NCBI GenBank assembly: GCA_016713675.1
Contig: JADJOS010000001.1
Location: forward strand, 2,170,001-2,234,000
Source: Acidobacteriota bacterium
GTDB lineage: Bacteria; Acidobacteriota; Blastocatellia; Pyrinomonadales; Pyrinomonadaceae
Direction of reading: 5' to 3'
DNA: 64,000 nt
Program-made: the position numbers and the translations under genes
Notes under the pieces: generated by a model
What the model was told of the DNA's origin: nothing
The model's input: only the letters and a program-made list of their open reading frames with translations
The model's database searches: none
Part shown: piece by piece, positions 1 through 7,794 of the stretch
Layout: every line of letters starts with the position of its first letter
How positions within the stretch are numbered: the first letter of the stretch is position 1

Positions 1-86
1 GGTCAAGATATCTATTGCGTCAAACCACTGATAATCGTTAAACTAAAAGTGGTTATCGTTTAGCGACACTTCGTAACCTGCACAAA

Positions 87-533
87 ATGTCCATCAGCCA
101 AAGACAACATGTTCGGTTCTCGCTCGATATACCAGCATGGATATTCAACAAGAACGGCGAAAAACAAGAGACGCGGCTCCAGCAGATCTCGATCGGCGGC
201 TGCTTTACAGGCTGGGAAGAAAATATCTACATCGGCGATGAATTTCGTATGGAGATCCCGCTGCCCAATGGCAACTTTCTCCCGCTGGCATGCAAAGCCT
301 TATACCGTTTCGAAGATACGGGCATCGGCGTCCGGTTCACCGACGTTTCGCAGTTCGAACAATCGCTGATTTCAAATATCATCGCCCATCGCCTCGACGA
401 AGAGGGCGTGCCGCTCCAGATCGATCCGTTTCACACGCCGCCCTCATTCGTGGCCGAACAACCAAGCCCACGTGTGACCGACATACGGCAGAAACGCGAC
501 AGCATCCTCGAACACATCATGGCTCCGGAATAG
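87..533 (+). CDS. PilZ domain protein, putative c-di-GMP receptor
   Basis: This 148-residue protein is a stand-alone PilZ domain. The N-terminal RxxxR motif is at residues 6-10 (R6, R10). The second c-di-GMP contact region, normally D/NxSxxG, reads QxSxxG at 33-38, so the first residue is changed while the Ser and Gly are kept. Hydrophobic beta strands follow to about residue 105, and then comes a proline-rich tail without a recognised domain. There is no signal peptide, so it should act in the cytosol. The ATG at 87 follows an AT-rich leader that contains a 7-bp inverted repeat (23-29 and 48-54). The partner process is unknown. A c-di-GMP enzyme is encoded at 33823-37158 but is not linked. 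Family assignment is good; the target process is not inferable. Confidence 0.8.
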   Translation: MSISQRQHVRFSLDIPAWIFNKNGEKQETRLQQISIGGCFTGWEENIYIGDEFRMEIPLPNGNFLPLACKALYRFEDTGIGVRFTDVSQFEQSLISNIIAHRLDEEGVPLQIDPFHTPPSFVAEQPSPRVTDIRQKRDSILEHIMAPE

Positions 534-537
534 CCGT

Positions 538-1026
538 TTATTGCGGCTTTGGCGGCTGCGGCGGTCGAATTCCCGTATATTGAGCCGAGGCTATTTTCCA
601 CAAATCTCTGTCCTTTTTCAAAACATACGTTGCTCGAATGCTACGCGGCGGCATCGGTTTGCCGTCGGTCGTCATTGTGTAATTGAGCCGCACGATGACG
701 ATAGCCAATTTGCCGTAATTGCGGATCGAGTGCTCGGCCGCCTCGACGGAAGTCTTTACTTTCGCCGCCGCAGCCTTTGCCTCCGGCGAGTAAAAACCGA
801 GGACCTTTTCCCGCGGATCAAATTCGCCGACCGGCGAGATCTCGATGTAATCAGCCGTAAGGATGCTGTCGATGGTCTTGGCGTCGTATTCGGTTTGGGC
901 AGTTACCATTTGGCTGACGATCGCTTTGAGTGCGTGGTCGTCCTTGCTTTGCGCCTGCGAAACGGACACGCAAACGGCCATCGAGAGAATAAATGCAGTG
1001 AGTATATGGTTGAACTTCATAGTCAT
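538..1026 (-). CDS. Secreted SnoaL/NTF2-like (DUF4440-type) protein
   Basis: A 162-residue protein with an N-terminal hydrophobic signal segment ending near AQA (about residues 4-26) and a mature domain of about 135 residues. The mature pattern is typical of the cone-shaped NTF2/SnoaL/DUF4440 fold: an opening helix followed by an 'ADYIEISPVGE' strand, then later strands ending in a W-K-I core strand. No catalytic residues can be named. A second ATG two codons in (1020) gives an equally good signal peptide and may be the true start. It lies 32 bp downstream of radA on the same strand, so it is probably co-transcribed, although no functional link is evident. The tail is proline-rich. Confidence 0.6.
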   Translation of the reverse strand: MTMKFNHILTAFILSMAVCVSVSQAQSKDDHALKAIVSQMVTAQTEYDAKTIDSILTADYIEISPVGEFDPREKVLGFYSPEAKAAAAKVKTSVEAAEHSIRNYGKLAIVIVRLNYTMTTDGKPMPPRSIRATYVLKKDRDLWKIASAQYTGIRPPQPPKPQ

Positions 1027-1058
1027 TTTAATACGACTTATGAATCGTTTTGTTTCGG

Positions 1059-2432
1059 CTAAAACAGCTCGTCCATCGCCTGTTCTAAATTCTTCACACC
1101 GACAACACGTATTCCCAATAGTTTCTCGAGACCTTTCTTATTCGATTCTGGCAATATCAGTTTCTTAAATCCTAAAACCTGAGCTTCGCGGGCCCGGGCT
1201 TGGGCCTGGAGGACGCCGCGGACTTCGCCCGTGAGGCCGACTTCGCCGAAGACGGCGGTTTCGGGCGGGACCTGGATGTTTCGGAAACTCGACGCGATGG
1301 CGGCGATGATGCCAAGGTCGGCGGCGGGTTCGTCGATCTCCATTCCGCCCGCGATGTTGACGAAAACGTCGTCGCCAGCGAGTTGCAGGCCGACCTGTTT
1401 CTCTAAAACGGCGATCAGCAGCGACGCTCGATTGTGGTCGAATCCCTGTGTCATTCGCCGTGCCGTGCCAAATTTTGTACTGCTTACCAAGGCCTGTACC
1501 TCGACCAGCATCGGCCGGGTGCCTTCCATACAGACGGTGACGACCGAGCCGGTCGCGTTCTCGGGGCGTTCCTGTAGAAAAAGTTCGGACGGGTTACCTA
1601 CCGGAACCAGGCCCGCGTTGGTCATCTCGAAAACGCCGATCTCGTTTGCCGCACCAAAGCGGTTCTTGGTCGCGCGAATGATGCGGTGATTGTGGTGGCG
1701 GTCGCCTTCGAAATAGAGGACGGTGTCGACGATGTGTTCGAGCGTTTTCGGGCCGGCGATCGAGCCTTCTTTTGTGACGTGTCCGGTGAGGAAGACTGGC
1801 GTTCCGGTTTGTTTAGCGAATATCATAAACTGCGCCGCCACATCGCGAACCTGCGAAACGCTGCCGGGAGCCGACTCGATACGTTCGCTGAAAACGGTCT
1901 GGATCGAATCGACGATGACAAAATCGGGCCGCAGTTTGTCGGTCTCCGCGATGATCGTCTGTAGATTGGTCTCGGGCAGTAGAAAGAGATTGTCGGCCGT
2001 GAGTCCGAGGCGTTCGCCGCGCATCTTTATTTGGCGTTCCGATTCTTCGCCGGAAACGTAGAGGACCTTGCCGCCGCTGCGGCCGAGTTTATCGGCCATT
2101 TGGATAACGATCGTCGATTTCCCGATTCCCGGAGCGCCACCGATCAGAACGAGTGAGCCCGCGACGATGCCGCCGCCGAGGACGCGGTCTAGTTCGTCGA
2201 TGCCGGTCGAGGTGCGGGCGTCGTCCTGTGATTCGATATTGTCATAGGGGATCGGTGCTGTTTCGCGAAACGATTTTCCAAATCCGGTTGCTGCCTTTGC
2301 CTCAGCCGCAGGCCGAAATCGTTCCTCGACGAGCGTGTTCCACTCGCCGCATTCGGGGCATTGCCCGAGCCATTTTCGCGATTGCCCGCCGCAGTTCTGA
2401 CAGGCCCAAATTGTTGTCGGTTGCTTTGCCAT
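1059..2432 (-). CDS. radA: DNA repair protein RadA (Sms)
   Basis: RadA is a hexameric DnaB-like ATPase that promotes branch migration and processing of recombination intermediates. This 457-residue protein has all the family landmarks in order. The N-terminal C4 zinc ribbon uses Cys11, 14, 25 and 28. The RecA-like core carries the Walker A motif GGAPGIGKST at 98-107. The RadA-specific KNRFG motif is at 256-260, and a C-terminal Lon-protease-like domain (without protease function in this family) covers roughly 290-457. Length is normal. It is transcribed away from the YacL-like/ispD/ispF group. In Bacillus, radA sits on the same strand just upstream of disA-yacL-ispD-ispF, so this locus looks like a rearranged version. 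Confidence 0.96.
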   Translation of the reverse strand: MAKQPTTIWACQNCGGQSRKWLGQCPECGEWNTLVEERFRPAAEAKAATGFGKSFRETAPIPYDNIESQDDARTSTGIDELDRVLGGGIVAGSLVLIGGAPGIGKSTIVIQMADKLGRSGGKVLYVSGEESERQIKMRGERLGLTADNLFLLPETNLQTIIAETDKLRPDFVIVDSIQTVFSERIESAPGSVSQVRDVAAQFMIFAKQTGTPVFLTGHVTKEGSIAGPKTLEHIVDTVLYFEGDRHHNHRIIRATKNRFGAANEIGVFEMTNAGLVPVGNPSELFLQERPENATGSVVTVCMEGTRPMLVEVQALVSSTKFGTARRMTQGFDHNRASLLIAVLEKQVGLQLAGDDVFVNIAGGMEIDEPAADLGIIAAIASSFRNIQVPPETAVFGEVGLTGEVRGVLQAQARAREAQVLGFKKLILPESNKKGLEKLLGIRVVGVKNLEQAMDELF

Positions 2433-2577
2433 CTTTTTAGAAAGTCAGGATACAACAGTCGATGCCGCCGCCTAAGTTCACGGCAAGCTGTTTCGGCCGA
2501 TTTGTCTCCAAGTAATCCAAATTTCAATGGGTGTTTTCACCAAAAAAAAGCCAGACATTCACTAATTGTTCCCAAAC

Positions 2578-2666
2578 CGGGACAAGTCGGGACAATATTC
2601 GGGTTGGCTAACCTATTGCATTAAATAGGGTTACATTGTATTCGCAATCTTGTCCCACTGTCCCGC
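2578..2666. repeat. Nested imperfect inverted repeats in the radA / yacL-like intergenic region
   Basis: Between radA (start at 2432) and the likely start of the next gene (2916) lie 483 bases without a convincing gene. Around 2578-2596 the sequence is cgggacaagtcgggacaa, and 2649-2666 holds a near reverse complement (ttgtcccactgtcccg). A second, inner stem (aacctatt near 2610, aataggg just after it) sits between them. A smaller stem (tccc/ggga) occurs just upstream near 2570-2582. Together they could fold as a branched structure or serve as operator sites. An in-frame TTG extension of the downstream gene runs through this region but looks non-coding. Confidence 0.5.
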
Positions 2667-2915
2667 AGGAATTTGCCGATCTCAACCCGAAAACCCGCCG
2701 AACGTTTTCCATCCATTCCGGAGCATTTCAAATGGCCAGAGAACATTTTAACACAGATTGCGAGTGCGGACGGCAGTGTTATATCTGAAACAGTTCGTGA
2801 ATTAATCTGTTCAGCCTTTGGCGCTTTTGTTTCGAGAATAAAGGGCCGAATCAGCGTATCTACCTACATCGGCCAATTTATGGAAACGCGAAATTTCGTG
2901 GTAAGATTTCAGACG

Positions 2916-4064
2916 ATGAAAGCAGATGTCATCATTATCAGAGTTGGATTTGTATTGCTGCTCGGCATAGTCGGGTACTTTCTGAATCCACTGTCGAAGA
3001 GCAGCCATTTGGCTGACATCTTCGGCGATAGTGTGCGTTCGAAACAGCTAGTTTCAGCTGCTTTTGGATTGATCGTCGGTCTGATGATCATAGGGTTTGA
3101 GGTGCGGGCCCGACGAGCTTCGCTCAAAACTTTGATCGGGGCGGCTATCGGTTCTATCGGTGGGATCATCGGTGCATATCTGATCGGGATGCTCATCAGC
3201 AGCCAGGATATCAATACCGTCCCGGGCGAACTCAAGACCTTTCTCACGATCGCACTCGCGTTCTTTATGGGCTATATCGGCTTGATGGTCGGTGCGGCAA
3301 AAGGTGATTTTATTGATCTCGCAGCTCTCGGCGGCGTTTTTAGCGATAAGAACGTGAAGCGGGATTACAAGATCTTAGACACATCGGTGATCATCGATGG
3401 GCGTATCGCCGACGTTTCGGAGACCGGGTTTCTCGGCGGCACGCTGATAATTCCTCATTTTATTCTGGCTGAATTGCAGCAGGTCGCTGACTCGGCGGAT
3501 TCGTCAAAACGCCAACGCGGACGCCGCGGACTCGACATGCTTCAGCGGCTGCGTAACAACAGCAATCTGGATATCCAACTGGTTGAGACGGATTTTCCCA
3601 ACGTCAAAGAGGTCGATCTTAAGTTGATCGAGCTCGGCAAACAGCTGGACGCCGTCATCGTGACGAACGATTTCAATCTCAATAAGGTCTCGGAGCTTCG
3701 CGGCGTTTCTGTTCTCAACATAAATGAACTGGCGAACGCTCTCAAACCGGTCGTTCTGCCTGGCGAAGCGATGCGTGTTTTCGTCCTGAAAGAGGGCAAG
3801 GAATACAATCAGGGTGTCGCTTATCTCGATGACGGCACTATGGTCGTGGTCGATAATGCCCGCAAACTGATCGGTAAGACTGCTGATATTGCCGTCACCA
3901 GCGTTCTGCAAACCACCGCCGGCAAGATGATATTCGGCCGCCTCTGGGAAGAAAAAGAAGAGAACGGCGACAGCCACGTCGGCATACACGATTCGCGTTC
4001 TATGGGATTTCGCAAAGCCACACGTGAATTGAGACAGACGACGATCATTGAGGAAATTGACTAG
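2916..4064 (+). CDS. YacL-like PIN/TRAM domain integral membrane protein
   Basis: From the ATG at 2916 the protein has 382 residues. About four hydrophobic helices in the first 130 residues are followed by a PIN nuclease-like domain (ILDTSVIIDGR with its acidic Asp, then VIVTNDFNLNK) and a C-terminal TRAM domain, the architecture of Bacillus YacL. PIN domains are metal-dependent RNases; the substrate of this family is not established. The reading frame is open back to a TTG at 2673, but that 81-residue extension is unlike the family and crosses inverted repeats. An ATG at 2880 is a second option. The stop codon abuts the GTG of ispD, so the two are translationally linked. YacL-IspD-IspF is a conserved neighbourhood in Firmicutes. 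Confidence 0.88.
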   Translation: MKADVIIIRVGFVLLLGIVGYFLNPLSKSSHLADIFGDSVRSKQLVSAAFGLIVGLMIIGFEVRARRASLKTLIGAAIGSIGGIIGAYLIGMLISSQDINTVPGELKTFLTIALAFFMGYIGLMVGAAKGDFIDLAALGGVFSDKNVKRDYKILDTSVIIDGRIADVSETGFLGGTLIIPHFILAELQQVADSADSSKRQRGRRGLDMLQRLRNNSNLDIQLVETDFPNVKEVDLKLIELGKQLDAVIVTNDFNLNKVSELRGVSVLNINELANALKPVVLPGEAMRVFVLKEGKEYNQGVAYLDDGTMVVVDNARKLIGKTADIAVTSVLQTTAGKMIFGRLWEEKEENGDSHVGIHDSRSMGFRKATRELRQTTIIEEID

Positions 4065-4748
4065 GTGAATACCGCCATTATCGTGGCTGCCGGCAGCGGA
4101 AGCCGATTTGGTTCCGCCATACCAAAGCAATTTGCCGTTCTCTGCGGCAAACCCGTTATCATCCATACGATCGAGCGATTTGAGGCTTGCGACGCGATCG
4201 ACGAGATCGTGCTTGTATTATCTGAGTCCGGAATAGAGCAATTCCAGATCTCAAATTTCAGGTCTGAAATTAAAAAGCTAAAAAAGATCGTCTCGGGCGG
4301 AGCGAGCCGGACCGAGTCTGTCCGAAACGGTCTCGACGCAGTTGATCCATCCACCGAGTTCGTCGCTGTCCACGACGGTGCAAGACCGCTGGTCACATCC
4401 CGTGAGATCGCCCGGACGGTGGAAAAAGCTCTTGAGTCAGGGGCTGCATGTCTGGTTGCGGAGGTGACGGACACTATAAAAAAGATAGACGATGGCCACA
4501 TCGCGGGTACGGTCGACCGCAACAGCTTGCGCCGGGCGTTGACGCCGCAGGCATTTCGATACGACCTGTTAAAACGGGCATTCGAAGGGGCTGATCTAAA
4601 TGATTCGGTGACCGATGAGTGTTATCTAGTCGAGAAACTGGGCATTAAGATATCAATTGTTGAAGGAAGTTCTCGCAACATCAAGATAACTAAGCCGGAC
4701 GATCTGTTATTTGCCGAGTCGGTAATTACAGCTGAAGCCGGATATTAA
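4065..4748 (+). CDS. ispD: 2-C-methyl-D-erythritol 4-phosphate cytidylyltransferase
   Basis: IspD couples CTP with MEP to give CDP-methylerythritol, the third step of the MEP isoprenoid pathway, in the cytosol. The 227-residue protein shows the nucleotidyltransferase loop VAAGSGSRFG at 7-16, VHDGARP at 102-108 and the late RRALTPQAF and TDECYLVE segments. The start is a GTG at 4065 directly after the stop of the preceding gene, with a GAGG-type ribosome site inside that gene's end (about 4049-4053). Residues near 62-75 (QISNFRSEI) resemble a dispersed repeat seen elsewhere in the window but do not lengthen the protein. ispF follows after 80 bp. Confidence 0.95.
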   Translation: MNTAIIVAAGSGSRFGSAIPKQFAVLCGKPVIIHTIERFEACDAIDEIVLVLSESGIEQFQISNFRSEIKKLKKIVSGGASRTESVRNGLDAVDPSTEFVAVHDGARPLVTSREIARTVEKALESGAACLVAEVTDTIKKIDDGHIAGTVDRNSLRRALTPQAFRYDLLKRAFEGADLNDSVTDECYLVEKLGIKISIVEGSSRNIKITKPDDLLFAESVITAEAGY

Positions 4749-4766
4749 TCGGCTTTGGTATGGATG

Positions 4767-4810
4767 ATAAGTCATAACTTGGTCCCATTCGCTGAACCGT
4801 TATGACTTAT
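4767..4810. repeat. 12-bp perfect inverted repeat between ispD and ispF
   Basis: The arms ataagtcataac (4767-4778) and gttatgacttat (4799-4810) are exact reverse complements separated by 20 nt. No T-tract follows, so this is not a classical intrinsic terminator. It could be an RNA processing hairpin or an attenuating structure before ispF. An upstream ATG at 4802 in the ispF frame lies inside the right arm, which argues for the downstream start at 4829. Confidence 0.6.
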
Positions 4811-4828
4811 TCCGGAACGTCTTTAACT

Positions 4829-5308
4829 ATGTTTAGGATCGGATTTGGAACAGATATTCATCGGCTGGTTGCCGGACGACTGCTCGTCATCGGCGGCGTT
4901 GAGATAGAGTCGGACCTCGGTGCGGATGGGCATTCGGATGCGGATGTGCTGATGCATGCGGCGGTTGACGCGGTGCTTGGTGCTCTTGCTCTCGGCGATA
5001 TTGGTACGCATTTTCCGAACACGGACGAACGCTGGCGGAATGTAGAAAGCTCGCAGTTTGTAAGGTATGCAGTCGAATTGATCAGGGAAAAGGGCTATTC
5101 GATAGTCAATTTTGATTCGGTCGTAGATCTCGAATCGCCAAAGCTTCGTCCTCACATCGATAAAATGCGAGCAAATCTGGCTGGAGCTCTCGGCGTCGAG
5201 ATGGAAAGTGTGAGCGTTAAAGCAAAGACCGGCGAAGCGGTCGATGCCGTGGGCGAACGGCAGGCGGTTCGGGCCGAGGCGGTTGTCTTAGTTTCCAACA
5301 AATTTTAA
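4829..5308 (+). CDS. ispF: 2-C-methyl-D-erythritol 2,4-cyclodiphosphate synthase
   Basis: IspF cyclises CDP-methylerythritol 2-phosphate to MEcPP with release of CMP, the fifth step of the MEP pathway, as a zinc-dependent homotrimer. From the ATG at 4829 the protein has 159 residues, the usual length. It begins MFRIGFGTDIH, with metal ligands D9 and H11, and has the third ligand H43 in HSDADVLMHAAVDA. The C-terminal region KAKTGEAVDAVGE matches the CMP-binding loop. A start at 4802 would add nine residues encoded by a hairpin arm and is less likely. Together with ispD it forms the expected pathway pair; the intervening ispE step is not in the window. Confidence 0.95.
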   Translation: MFRIGFGTDIHRLVAGRLLVIGGVEIESDLGADGHSDADVLMHAAVDAVLGALALGDIGTHFPNTDERWRNVESSQFVRYAVELIREKGYSIVNFDSVVDLESPKLRPHIDKMRANLAGALGVEMESVSVKAKTGEAVDAVGERQAVRAEAVVLVSNKF

Positions 5309-5373
5309 CCGCAGATAAATGCGGATATCAAAGATCTTGTTCAAATCGGTGTTCATCTGCACTCATCTGCCGT
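5305..5373. repeat. Dispersed 'ccgcagat' inverted-repeat element, copy 1
   Basis: The left part (ttaaccgcagataaatgcgg, from 5305) and the right part (catctgcactcatctgccgt, 5354-5373) are imperfect reverse complements. Related elements occur at 10587-10673, 49451-49530, 50103-50183 and 63248-63343, with the same layout and always between genes. This copy lies between ispF and the phosphorylase gene and may act as a transcript-end hairpin. Confidence 0.65.
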
Positions 5374-5412
5374 AAAAATCCTCTCCTTCTCTGTTAAGAT
5401 TGTCGTAACACT

Positions 5413-6726
5413 ATGCGGCCACAGGAAATAATTGCGAAAAAGCGGGACGGAAAGATCCTTTCGGACGTTGAGATCGGGCTGTTCATCGACGGCGTTTGCG
5501 ACGGTTCGTGGGCGGATTATCAGATATCTGCGCTTGTGATGGCGATGTTCATGGGCGGGATGAACCAGCGTGAACAGGATGCGATCACGCGTGCGATGCT
5601 CGAATCCGGCACGGTAATGGATTTCTCTGACATTGACGCACCGAAAGCCGACAAACACTCGACCGGCGGCGTCGGTGATAAGACCTCGCTGGTCATTGCA
5701 CCTATTGCCGCGGCGTGCGGCATTGCGGTTCCGATGATCTCTGGACGTGGGCTCGGGCATACGGGCGGGACACTTGATAAGCTCGAGGCGATTCCCGGAT
5801 TTAATGTAAACCTGTCATTTCCAAAGTTTAAGAAGATCCTCAAGACATGCGGGATGGCTCTTGCCGGTCAGACAAAAGACATTGCTCCGGCCGATAAAAA
5901 GATCTATGCACTGCGTGACGCGACCGCGACCGTGCCGACCATCCCGCTGATCGTGGCGTCGATAATGTCGAAGAAACTCGCAGAAGGGTTAGACGCTTTG
6001 GTGCTTGATGTAAAGACGGGCTCAGGTGCGTTTATCACAGAATTTGCCAGATCTAAGCAGCTTGCAGAGGCGCTGTGCAAAACCGGCATCTCGTTCGGCG
6101 TTAATACCGAGGCGCTTGTTACTGATATGAGCGAACCGCTCGGAAAATACGTCGGCAACGCTCTCGAAACATTCGAATGCCTGAAAATACTACGGGGCGA
6201 AACCGACGAGGCAATGACGCCGACGCTTGACCTGTCGATCGAACTTACGGCAAATATGCTCGTGCAAACTCGGATGGCCGCGACGCTGAAAGATGCAAGA
6301 GCAAGGATCGAACAAGTGCTCAATTCGGGTGCGGCGCTTGAACGTTTTCGGCAGAACATCGAACTGCAAGGAGGCGATCCCTCGATCTGCGACAAGCCGG
6401 AAAAGCTCCTGACAAAGGGTTTGCGCAAACACGAGATCATTTCGCCATCGGGCGGTTATGTTGCTGAGATCGATGCACTCTCAGTTGGCCAAGCCGTTCG
6501 CGACATCGGCGGCGGACGTGTCAAGGCAGAGGACACTGTCGATCATGCAGTTGGCTACGAATTGTCAACAAAGATCGGTTCGAAAGTGAAAAAGGGCGAC
6601 ATTCTAGGCATTGTTCTCACTAGAACTGCGGCGGATGCAAAGCTCATTAGCGAAAAACTGCATAATGCGTATAAAATATCTGCGGAAATTCCAAAAATTC
6701 GAAAGCTTATACGAGCGAGGGTGTAG
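5413..6726 (+). CDS. Pyrimidine-nucleoside (thymidine) phosphorylase
   Basis: This enzyme cleaves thymidine or uridine with phosphate to the free base and (deoxy)ribose 1-phosphate, a nucleoside salvage and catabolic step. The 437-residue length is typical for the family. The phosphate-binding KHSTGGVGDKTS segment is at 81-92, and the family signature SGRGLGHTGGTLDKLE at 110-125. A glycine-rich C-terminal domain containing KVKKGDILG resembles the lipoyl-like PYNP C-terminal domain. Whether it is DeoA-like (thymidine-specific) or Pdp-like (broad) cannot be decided by eye. Six bases after its stop begins the BMP-type nucleoside-binding lipoprotein gene, consistent with uptake followed by phosphorolysis. 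Confidence 0.92.
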   Translation: MRPQEIIAKKRDGKILSDVEIGLFIDGVCDGSWADYQISALVMAMFMGGMNQREQDAITRAMLESGTVMDFSDIDAPKADKHSTGGVGDKTSLVIAPIAAACGIAVPMISGRGLGHTGGTLDKLEAIPGFNVNLSFPKFKKILKTCGMALAGQTKDIAPADKKIYALRDATATVPTIPLIVASIMSKKLAEGLDALVLDVKTGSGAFITEFARSKQLAEALCKTGISFGVNTEALVTDMSEPLGKYVGNALETFECLKILRGETDEAMTPTLDLSIELTANMLVQTRMAATLKDARARIEQVLNSGAALERFRQNIELQGGDPSICDKPEKLLTKGLRKHEIISPSGGYVAEIDALSVGQAVRDIGGGRVKAEDTVDHAVGYELSTKIGSKVKKGDILGIVLTRTAADAKLISEKLHNAYKISAEIPKIRKLIRARV

Positions 6727-6732
6727 CCATTT

Positions 6733-7791
6733 ATGAAGTTTCGGACATCGGCGATATTCATTGTTTTATTGGCGGCCGCTGCGTTAGCATCGTCGTGCGT
6801 TACGCGGACAGAGGCTCGCCGCGAAGGCTGCACGGCAAAGGTCGGCATCGTTTTTGACATTGGCGGCAAGAACGACCGTTCGTTCAATGCGGCGGCCTGG
6901 GAAGGCGTTCAGCGTGCGGAAAAAGAACTTGGAATCTGTCTGTACGACGTAGAACCGGGCAATCCGACCTCGATCGAACCGGCCATGCGTGCATTCGCCG
7001 AAAAGAAGTTTGATCTGATCATTGGTGTTGGTTTCGCCCAAGGGCCGATCTTGCAGAGAGTCGCCTCAGACTATCCGGATGTTAAGTTTGCGATCGTCGA
7101 CGGCGTTATCTTTGAGGCGGACGGCAAAACTCCGATGAAAAATGTCGCATCACTGGTTTTTCGGGAACACGAAGGTTCGTATCTGGTCGGGATGATCGCT
7201 GCGTCAAAATCGAAGACCGGCGTTCTGGGCTTCTTGGGTGGCATGGACATTCCGCTCATCCATCGTTTTGCCCAAGGTTACGAAGAAGGTGCTCTTTCCG
7301 TTAATCCCAAAATGAGGGTGATACGCAACTATTGCGGCGTCAGCGATAGTGCCTGGAATAATCCCGGTAAAGGAAAAGAACTTTCGCTCGCACAGATAGA
7401 GAAAGGAGCGGACGTGATCTTTACGGCTGCCGGCAACTCGGGGCTTGGGGCTTTTGACGCGGTCGAACAGTTTGGTCTTAACGATCAAGGCGAAGCCAAC
7501 CGTTTTGTGATCGGGGTCGATTCAAATCAAAACGGCGTCAAGCCCGGATTTGTACTCACCTCGATGGTCAAGCGCGTCGATAACGCGGTTTACGATGTCG
7601 TCAAGGAAGTGCTCGGCGGTCAATTCAAGGGCGGATTTCATACGTTCGGCCTCGACAAGGATGGCGTCGCCTATGCAATGGACAAGAACAACGAAGCACT
7701 GATCCCGGCTGATGTGATCCAAAAGACAGAAGAAGCAAAACGAAAGATCGTCGCCGGCGAGATCAAGGTGACGGATGCAATGGCGAAATAG
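6733..7791 (+). CDS. BMP-family substrate-binding lipoprotein (nucleoside or purine uptake)
   Basis: Members of the BmpA/Med/TmpC family are extracytoplasmic binding proteins of nucleoside or simple-sugar ABC importers. This 352-residue protein has a hydrophobic leader ending in ASSC with Cys22 as a plausible lipidation site. The family pattern then follows: VGIVFDIGGKNDRSFN near the mature N-terminus, LIIGVGFAQGP, and GFLGGMDIPLIHRFAQGYEEG in the middle. It follows the phosphorylase gene by 6 bp and precedes the ATPase gene by 3 bp, so all three form one tight operon. The ligand is inferred as a pyrimidine nucleoside from context and is not shown by the sequence. Confidence 0.88.
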   Translation: MKFRTSAIFIVLLAAAALASSCVTRTEARREGCTAKVGIVFDIGGKNDRSFNAAAWEGVQRAEKELGICLYDVEPGNPTSIEPAMRAFAEKKFDLIIGVGFAQGPILQRVASDYPDVKFAIVDGVIFEADGKTPMKNVASLVFREHEGSYLVGMIAASKSKTGVLGFLGGMDIPLIHRFAQGYEEGALSVNPKMRVIRNYCGVSDSAWNNPGKGKELSLAQIEKGADVIFTAAGNSGLGAFDAVEQFGLNDQGEANRFVIGVDSNQNGVKPGFVLTSMVKRVDNAVYDVVKEVLGGQFKGGFHTFGLDKDGVAYAMDKNNEALIPADVIQKTEEAKRKIVAGEIKVTDAMAK

Positions 7792-7794
7792 ATC

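Noticed and set aside
1..86. 7-bp inverted repeat and repeated ttatcgttta-like text before the PilZ gene
   Set aside because: Too short and too close to the window edge to call a promoter or operator with confidence.
2673..2915. N-terminal extension of the PIN/TRAM protein from a TTG at 2673
   Set aside because: It crosses inverted repeats, lacks family similarity, and the four-helix membrane N-terminus begins at 2916.
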